Part shown: positions 57,242-64,000 of the stretch, in pieces | Position numbering within the stretch: position 1 is the stretch's first letter | Layout: every line of letters begins with the position of its first letter | Source: Acanthochlamys bracteata | Taxonomy: Eukaryota > Streptophyta > Magnoliopsida > Pandanales > Velloziaceae | Assembly (NCBI GenBank): GCA_019914995.1 | Contig: CM034144.1 | Coordinates: 6,603,489-6,667,488, forward strand | Direction of reading: 5' to 3' | Length of the DNA stretch: 64,000 bases | Notes under the pieces: model-generated | Database searches by the model: none | Told to the model about the DNA's origin: nothing | The model's input: only the letters and a program-made list of their open reading frames with translations | Translations under genes and position numbers: made by a program

Positions 57242-59472
57242 TGTTGGTCAAATCTGCACGACTAATTCAAAGAAGTAGTGGTAAATTAAGTTGGTAATTA
57301 AAAATTTTAATGCAGTATTTCTAACTAAAAAAAGCTTAATTTTTTACAAATTAACAGTACTATAGTCGATTAGATATAAATAGATTCTCTGTTTAGTATT
57401 CTTTGTTTAGTTTAAGTGCAAGTAATATGAGAAAATTATTCAACATGTAAATACGTAGGATTTACGTGGTTCGGCAAATAAATTTGCTTATATCCATGGC
57501 CACTCTTTGTCAAGAGTAAATTTTACTAATTCTTGTCAAGTTGCTACAATAACAAAGTAATGTGTTTAGCCAAACACCATTATCTTAATCGATTCTCTCC
57601 TCGAAATGAACCACCAACAGTCTACTATATTCACAAGTCTCTCCGGCAACTAACACATAACTTTTAGCCAAGGCTTTGTGCAAAGTATGTAGCTTTTTAC
57701 AAGAATAGCACAACCGAAAAGGCTTAGCCAATCTCTTCTCACCGAGTGTGTTTGTTACAAGCAATTTTAAGACATAGGATCTCTCTCACACAAATTGAGT
57801 GTAAGCTCAGTAAGAATAAGAAAAAGATCAAAAGAAATATCGATAGTGTTATTTCAGTAAAGCTCAGGCAGTGAGGTGGAGCGAAAAATAATTCTTCTTT
57901 TTTTTACTTGTTTTGTTCACTTTCCACTTTTCTTTTTTACGTTATTCTTCTTCTTATATTTTTTTCTTCTCTTCATAGCTTGGAATAATTCGGATCTCCA
58001 AACGGTAGAAAATTCTTTCAGTTGTCTCTCTCATTCGCCTGCTACAGTGCTATCAACTTGCTCTTCTACGCCACTGTTGTTTAAAGTTCTATCAAGTAGG
58101 TTTCAACGGTTGAATCTTGATGGAGATAAATATAGTATCACTAGATTTTCCATCTAGCATTTTAAATCTCAATTGCTTATACTGGTATGGCTTGATTAAA
58201 TCTTTTTTTTAGCATTAAATGAGCTTGTCGATGATTTTCAAATTCACTCGCGTGTGCTTTCTTTTTTTGTCTATTGTTCAATTTCTTTGCTTTTTCTGGT
58301 GGCCCCTAATATGAAGACAATGCACTAATCATGTGACTGGAATATATCAAGCTCAAATTCAAATTTTCTTTTTGAGTTCATAGATCAGCCATGTTAGGTT
58401 CCCGTCGGGTGTTCATCGGCTCTAAAATTGTTTCTGATGAACTTGCTTGCTGTGAGCTGTAATATATAGATTTGTTTTCCAGTGAAGAATACTTATGAGT
58501 TGAAGTATGTTATCACTTTGGTCTTCCACTAAGATCAACTCCGACATGTAGTGAAATAATGTTTGAATTTCATCTTGCGAATCTTGTATGCAAACTCTTT
58601 ATATAGTATTCTTCTTATCAGCTTTACTATTTATATCATTTGTTGTAGTAGCTCAATGTAGCATGTTAATGTGATGTAATATTGCAGCAACATAGTGGAT
58701 CAAGTGGATGTATACTCTTTGTAACTGGATTTTTTGCTTTTCTTTGAATGAAAACTAAAATTCAATTTTTGAACTTAATTATGGCATGTTACAGAGTGGT
58801 TCTAATAGCATCTTTGCACTATATTTTTTATCTTCATTTGTTGCAATTTTTTGCTTTATTTGATGTGGAATGATAGTGGATGATGTTCCACATATAATCA
58901 AATTTTGACTTCAAACGGATAAGAAAATCTTGATCAAACTTCTCTGAAAATATGCTTCAGCGTTTCTGATTTTCTGCAATGCATGTTTCTGAATTTTCTT
59001 CTAATATTTCATAAATTTTCTGAGCTTATGTAGATCATAATTTGATAAATTTTTTAGCTAATATTGTTATATATATGTTGTTCTAACTCTGATAAAAAGA
59101 TTATGCTCAAAATAAATTTGCATCACGATCGAATCTACTTCTGAAATCTATAAGATGATCATTTTCTCTCAGATCAGATCAGCAGAAATATAGTCGGCTA
59201 TTCTTCGTGAAACTTTTCTGTTCTGCTTAACTCGGCTCATCTGTTCTGTTCTGATCGTTCTGCTATGTTCTGTTGTTTCAGCACTTAGCCCATTTTTTCT
59301 TGCGCCCGATAAAGAGCTTCCTATAAAATAGCTGACTGAATTATGACTATTTAGTAGAAAGAATTTATGCTTTCAATTCTGCATAGTTTAGTTTAAACCA
59401 TTAGTCAATCTAACTCGTAAATTATAATTTTTAATTCTTATTATCATCAAAATCAAGCTTGGGATTCTAACA
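57242..59472 (-). mobile_element. Solo LTR of a SIRE-like copia (2.2 kb)
   Basis: Interrupts the sequence between modules G and C. On the minus strand it starts TGTTAGAATC, with TTTTGATGATAATAAGAATT shortly after, resembling the start of the LTR at 16433 (TTTTGATGATAACAAAGAATT), and it ends GACCAACA. The flanks CCTAT and CTTGT could be a diverged 5-bp duplication. The 93-codon frame at 57876-58157 inside it is hydrophobic low-complexity sequence and probably accidental. No coding domain of a retrotransposon is present. Confidence 0.6.
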
Positions 59473-59850
59473 CTTGTCATTAGCCAAAACTAAAAAAGTT
59501 TAATGGTCTATTGGTGGTTACGTGCTAAACTATAAAAGTTACAAACTCCATGAAAAAAATGCTAATTGTAATTCTCAAGAAATGTTTACAGAAGTGCTGA
59601 CAAAGAGTGCTAGTCATCTTTTTGCCTGTGGCAAAGGTTCTCAATCTGTTGTTGCTCAGGAAAAGAATCATGTTTTCTTCCAGAATTATAACATTGTTGT
59701 AGAACATTCAAATTTTATCAATATCAACAATGCACACATATAAATACATTCAACAGCATACGGAGTCTTACAGTTCATCCTTCAATACACACGCACTTAC
59801 TACATAACCCCCGACAAGTTGCACATAAAACAACACAGAATTCTTCCTCA
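59473..59850. repeat. Module C copy 5
   Basis: GTGGTTACGTGCTAAACTATAA-type start, then GAGTGCTAGTCATCTTTTTG, and a TATAAATA near 59742, leading into module D. Confidence 0.65.
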
Positions 59851-59854
59851 CACT

Positions 59855-60007
59855 GAATCCGAATGTAAGGAAGCATTTGACAGTTGCAAGAACTACAATG
59901 GAACAAGCGATGCAGCAGTTGCTGCTTATTGCACACGCACACAAGTGAAAAATACCTGCAAAGGGAAATTAGAAAAGCTTGATTTTGTGAGAAATATGAT
60001 GCAATAA
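59855..60007 (+). CDS. Module D copy 4: small four-cysteine frame (partial)
   Basis: Reads ESECKEAFDSCKNYNGTS, AAVAAYCTR, QVKNTCKGKLEKL and ends FVRNMMQ with TAA. All four cysteines are kept, with spacing C-x6-C-x14-C-x8-C after a clean three-base loss. The frame has no ATG: it is open upstream only to a TTG at 59819, so a start or signal peptide must come from another exon if the gene is real. The TATAAATA at about 59742 would be a suitable promoter. Confidence 0.35.
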   Translation, partial: ESECKEAFDSCKNYNGTSDAAVAAYCTRTQVKNTCKGKLEKLDFVRNMMQ

Positions 60008-60804
60008 ATCCCCATGCTATGAATAAAAAGATAACATCACTTGCTTTTTCATGTTACGACCTTCAAATGCGAAAAATGTATACCATTGGATGAGATCTAT
60101 AGAGTGTCAAAAACATGCTAGAAACTAAATTTCATAAACTTTTAGCACTTTCTAGTTCCTGCATTAACAGGCAATCTTAATTCTATGATGTTCCTTGTGA
60201 GCAATGGTCATCACACAATGCATACGCGAACCTTGTGAGCAACATCATCATAAAAATGTCTAATTTCCTCTTTCTAAGAAAGAAGAAGATTGAACGAAAA
60301 ACTAACAAACAATGTGTTTCTCACCTGAAATATATAAGCACCGAATCCTTGCAACCAGCTTGAATCTTGCAGACTAACATGAACAGACACAAGATAACAC
60401 GAGAGATAATTTCATGGAAATTTGGCATCAAAATTAGATGGCAGGTTCAGATTTCCATCTAATCTTTCCCCAAGTTATACTCGATAAATGAGAGTTACTA
60501 TAGAGCAGAAAATTCAGCAAACCAGAACTTCACATCACATTTGCAGCAAAGACCTCCTCATTTACTTTGTCTTTGTGGATCTGTGGAAGAAAATTGAAGT
60601 AGATCGATACATGCAGCAGGGCATTAGAACTTATCATATCATCAAGTAGAAAATAAGATTCACAAATGCAGCATATAAATTTTTGCCTTATAACAAATTC
60701 TACCAAACAATAAATCTATCAGAATGGTAGTGAGTTCATGGATAGGATAACTTTTGGTTACTGGACATTTGGCGAATAAGAGAAACTTACTTCCAGAAAC
60801 AGAG
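60008..60804. other. Module E and 3' UTR of the full-length NLR
   Basis: Includes module E (AATTTGGCATCAAAATTAGA near 60420). For the NLR on the minus strand, a 3' UTR intron has its donor GTAAGT at 60790-60785, 15 nt after the stop, and its acceptor near 60581. Introns placed this soon after a stop are usually tolerated by mRNA surveillance. Confidence 0.55.
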
Positions 60805-63576
60805 CTACTTCTCGGTGTGTGCAAGGAGCTTTAAACTTTCTGCATGCTTCTGTTCATTCTTGACAGAAAGCTTATCCTTACTCACTTTTCCTTCTAAAGC
60901 TGAGATTACCTTGGGCTGCAAATTTTTAAGAGACAGTTTCTGCAAGGACATAATATGTTCAATTCCTTCAACATCATCAAGATTTGGGAGCTCCATTAGG
61001 ATCAGGTTTTCCAACTTCTCTGCAGATTTTTTATCAAACTTTATGACACCAAGTTCTCCCATATTAGTCAAGGACAGAGACTTGAGCTTTGGAAATGCAT
61101 GCGCCACGAAATATAGCTGATCCCCTGCGAATGAATTATTAAGAATGAGGGTTCCCAAGTTTCTTAGGTGACCAAGAATTGGAAGTGGATCACTCTTCAG
61201 TCCTGTCCATCCAAGGTACAAACAACTGAACTTTGCATTTTTACTCAGGCAACTAACCAGAGATTCGCATACTGTTTCAGACAGGCGCCCTTGTACTTCA
61301 AACTTTTGGAGGCGACTTAATGCTCCGTCTAGGTTTTCAAAGCTCAGTTGCTCATTCTCATTAGCTGCAATAATCCTCAGTGAAGAGAGCAACCGCAATT
61401 TCTTCAGGGCAGCACAAAGATCTGTGCAGTGGACGCTTTTCACTTTCGTTACCGTAAGGCTTCTTAGATGGGACAGTGTCTGAAGATCCAAAAGAACTTT
61501 GTCACTTGCGTCAATGCCAAAAAGTGTCTGCAATTCTTTTAGAGCATTCATACCCTCTGAAGCCGCTACACCAGTTTCAAAATCAAATTCAAGTTTCAAT
61601 TTCTTAGTTACCTTTCCTGCAAAGAAATGCCGCAACTTGTTCAACATGGCAACTTCATTAGGAAATTCCATTATTGAAGTACAGGCAATATCAAGCGTCT
61701 GTAGATTTGCAAGCTTCCGTACAGTTTCAGGAAGCTTATGCACATTCGTGCTCCTTAGATTCAGGTAGCGCAGGTTGAAAAGATCTCCAATGTCATCTGG
61801 TATGCTTTCTATTCCGCTATTTTCTAAATGCAAAACTGTTAGATATTTGCAGCTGCAGACAAGAGACAATAGAAAGTCGGATGAGATGTGGCTCCTCAAT
61901 GCTATGAAAGAGAGTAGGCCTGGGACAAAATCTATAGTAGATCCTTCTTGCACATTACATTTATGCAGACACAAGTGACGAGCTTCGCTGCAATGCTCCA
62001 AGTCTTCTAGCCTATCACAAAACATACTGAATGATTCCTTTCTAGACTTGTCTGAAATTATAATTTGAATCGTGGCATGCATCCTGAACTTTCTAATTCT
62101 GCCGCCGCTGTTTCTGTCTAAAACTTCAAACATGCATCTGTCTGCTATTTCATTTAGGCACTGCTCGGCCATTTCCTCCAGCGAGCTGTTTCCTCTTTGC
62201 TCAACGAAGCCGTCTGCTACCCACAATCTGATCAACTTCTTCCTGGTGAATTGGAAATTTATAGGAAACGTACTACATAATAGAAGACAGCTTTTAAGAT
62301 GCTCCGGGAGATTTTTGAAAGCAGTAGTAACAGCAAGTTTTAGCGGACTTAGGCTTTTGTTGATGTCCAGGTGCCACTGGAAGTCATTAAGGAAACCTTC
62401 CCAAGCCTCTTGTTTTTGTTCCAACCGTGACAATGCATCAGCAACAGTAACAATTGCAAGAGGCAAACCCCCACATATTCGAAAAATGTCGCTTGCTGGT
62501 CTTACTAGATGTTGGGGCATAAGCGGAGGACCATCTTGGGAACTTGAAGTCAACAAATCCAACTGCGAATCGACACCATTAGGTAGCTCTGTGGAAGTTC
62601 GCTGGTCATTCAGACTTCTCAAATCTTCTGACCCATCCTCGGTAAGTTGGGAAACAACCAGAATGCCATCTTGGGAACTTGGAGTCGACAAATCTTCCAA
62701 ACCATTAGGTAGCTCTAAGGAAGTTCGCTGGTCATTCAGAGTTTTCAAATCTTCTGCTACATCTTTAGTAACTTTATCTGGTCTGATTACACTTTTAGTT
62801 AGATATAATGAAGATCCAGAAAGTGCCTTGATGCGGAAGAGTTTATTTGCAGTCTCTTCCTCCAAAGGTTTAATCTCGATTCTACAATTCTCCTGTGCTA
62901 GATTAGCAACTCTTTTGAATTGTGTTGTGATAATTACTCTACTTCCAGATTTAGAGTACGGCAAGGAAGACCACAGACGGTAGAAGTCATCTGTTGTCTG
63001 TACATCATCTAGGATGAGCAGGTACTTTCCCCGACCAAGGACACGTTGGAGAGCCCGAGCTGCGGAGGGCATGTTTTTCTCCTCTTTACCAGAAACTTGC
63101 TTAGCGATTAACTCCAATACTTTGTCTGAGTCACCTCCTAATGGGATGGACACGGACGCAATATGATGAAAATGCTCTGCTAGAATGCTGCTACTTAAGT
63201 CACAAACAAGGGCGGTCTTCCCCACCCCTGCTGGACCCCAGATTGAGATGATCATATCCTTAGGCTCTTTACATGTTAGCAGTTTTTCTAACCTGCTCAT
63301 GTATTCCTCCATGCCAACTAGTTTGCCTTTTGAATCCTTGATCATCTCTCTCAAAATAATAGAATCTCCACTTGCATTACTATGGATGCCCACCTCGTTC
63401 ACTGCTTCAGGTATAGGGATAATAGGTGTTAGTTTCGCAATCCGTTCCTTAATGTGTTGTGCACCTCTACTAGCTCTGTAAATCGTCCAGAAACTCAAGG
63501 AAAGGTTGCCATAAACCCGCCACCTTTGATCATATTTTGTTGAGACGTTGGTAACCTCTTGCTTCACTCTTTCCAC
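60805..63576 (-). CDS. CNL-type (RPM1-like) NLR immune receptor
   Basis: Longest intact NLR here (about 923 codons in one frame). Residues: P-loop GPAGVGKT 114-121, kinase-2 LLILDDV 186-192, RNBS-B GSRVIITT 211-218, GLPL (CGGLPLAI) 368-375, RNBS-D of CNL type (LLLCSTFPINFQF) 431-443, MHA in place of MHD 499-501, LRRs about 530-905 with LRYLNLRSTNVHKLP and LQTLDIACTS. Between RNBS-C and GLPL (about 257-365) there is an extra segment of about 100 residues with two copies of a 30-residue unit (LNDQRTS-ELPNG ... SSQDG). The frame starts at GTG, just after CTAATAG, which fits a splice acceptor; the first 50 residues look like the end of a coiled-coil domain, so an upstream exon is expected but not visible in the remaining 424 bp. 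It would act in the cytosol or at membranes, switching on ADP-ATP exchange to trigger defence. Confidence 0.88.
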   Translation of the reverse strand: MERVKQEVTNVSTKYDQRWRVYGNLSLSFWTIYRASRGAQHIKERIAKLTPIIPIPEAVNEVGIHSNASGDSIILREMIKDSKGKLVGMEEYMSRLEKLLTCKEPKDMIISIWGPAGVGKTALVCDLSSSILAEHFHHIASVSIPLGGDSDKVLELIAKQVSGKEEKNMPSAARALQRVLGRGKYLLILDDVQTTDDFYRLWSSLPYSKSGSRVIITTQFKRVANLAQENCRIEIKPLEEETANKLFRIKALSGSSLYLTKSVIRPDKVTKDVAEDLKTLNDQRTSLELPNGLEDLSTPSSQDGILVVSQLTEDGSEDLRSLNDQRTSTELPNGVDSQLDLLTSSSQDGPPLMPQHLVRPASDIFRICGGLPLAIVTVADALSRLEQKQEAWEGFLNDFQWHLDINKSLSPLKLAVTTAFKNLPEHLKSCLLLCSTFPINFQFTRKKLIRLWVADGFVEQRGNSSLEEMAEQCLNEIADRCMFEVLDRNSGGRIRKFRMHATIQIIISDKSRKESFSMFCDRLEDLEHCSEARHLCLHKCNVQEGSTIDFVPGLLSFIALRSHISSDFLLSLVCSCKYLTVLHLENSGIESIPDDIGDLFNLRYLNLRSTNVHKLPETVRKLANLQTLDIACTSIMEFPNEVAMLNKLRHFFAGKVTKKLKLEFDFETGVAASEGMNALKELQTLFGIDASDKVLLDLQTLSHLRSLTVTKVKSVHCTDLCAALKKLRLLSSLRIIAANENEQLSFENLDGALSRLQKFEVQGRLSETVCESLVSCLSKNAKFSCLYLGWTGLKSDPLPILGHLRNLGTLILNNSFAGDQLYFVAHAFPKLKSLSLTNMGELGVIKFDKKSAEKLENLILMELPNLDDVEGIEHIMSLQKLSLKNLQPKVISALEGKVSKDKLSVKNEQKHAESLKLLAHTEK

Positions 63577-64000
63577 CTATTAGAGTAACAACTAATTTTT
63601 ATTTACTTTGCACCCCCACGGTTATTTGAAGGATGTAAGAATATGCAGAGCAGAGGTACAATACCTAAGGATGATGAACTGCAGTGCAAACTGAAGGTGG
63701 AAAAATGAAACTTATTTTCTAAATTTCTCAACTATTTTTTTTTTCAGAAAAGCGTCTTTTTTCTATTACTATTAACAACGTAATGGTTGTTAATAAACTC
63801 GGTAATCACCACTTGTTAATGGCTAGCTTGAGATAATAGCAATGCACTTGGTTTAAAATCTATCATCCGTTAAAAAGACAAAAGCGCATAATTAAAACTT
63901 ACAATAGACAAATAAAAACAGACAATATCTAATAATAACGAATAAAAGAAAAGAGCGACATGTATAGAAGATCTTTTTCATTTCTGCATATATATGTACC
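63577..64000. other. Upstream of the full-length NLR, no exon recognised
   Basis: The first 100 bp (TTATTTGAAGGATGTAAGAA region) match the corresponding upstream sequence of the NLR pseudogene at 24840-24910. No coiled-coil (Rx-N) coding sequence is recognised before the window ends. Confidence 0.5.

Noticed and set aside
57876..58157. Hydrophobic 93-codon frame resembling a membrane protein
   Set aside because: Lies inside a solo LTR and begins in a poly-T low-complexity stretch.

Overview
This window is plant nuclear DNA: AT-rich, intron-bearing, with CNL-type (RPM1-like) NLR resistance genes, plant Ty1/copia retrotransposons, Mutator-like elements with a FAR1-type transposase, and many MITE-like elements. 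No TIR-type NLR is present. I cannot name the species. No rRNA, tRNA or CRISPR array was seen.

The backbone is a tandem, segmentally duplicated NLR locus on the minus strand. Short non-coding modules recur in nearly the same order (labelled A, B, F, G, C, D, E, H here), and three NLR copies sit between modules E and H: a full-length-looking copy (60805-63576), a copy truncated at its 5' end (26760-29280), and a pseudogene (15201-24805) broken by two frameshifts and by a copia insertion with a recognisable 5-bp target duplication. Next to each NLR 3' end, on the opposite strand, lies module D, a short reading frame with a four-cysteine pattern. The same locus holds two tiny minus-strand genes for secreted peptides (2418-2597 and 48670-48873) that look related to each other, and a weaker candidate peptide gene (module A).

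Mobile DNA fills most of the rest. 4478-11997: a 7.5-kb Mutator-like element with long mosaic inverted repeats and a MURA/FAR1-type transposase split by one frameshift in an A12 run. 16433-23392: SIRE-like copia, internally deleted, with an extra ORF after pol. 29621-35570: old degenerate copia, itself carrying a TIR element. 40668-46473: a Pack-MULE-like element with a 9-bp target duplication carrying fragments of a protein kinase gene (PEP-carboxylase-kinase-like), later hit by a minus-strand copia (41171-45382). 51854-52958: a second non-autonomous MULE with a perfect 9-bp duplication. 54877-55296: a mostly deleted copia. 57242-59472: a solo LTR. MITE-like elements with GCGTTTGG-type ends are scattered throughout.

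Two segments 10.2 kb apart (39588-40184 and 49794-50390) are 597 bp long with one visible difference, although their flanks are clearly older duplicates; this looks like recent gene conversion or a very recent copy. Overall the region reads as a resistance-gene cluster in birth-and-death evolution, with small-peptide genes embedded in the duplicated unit.
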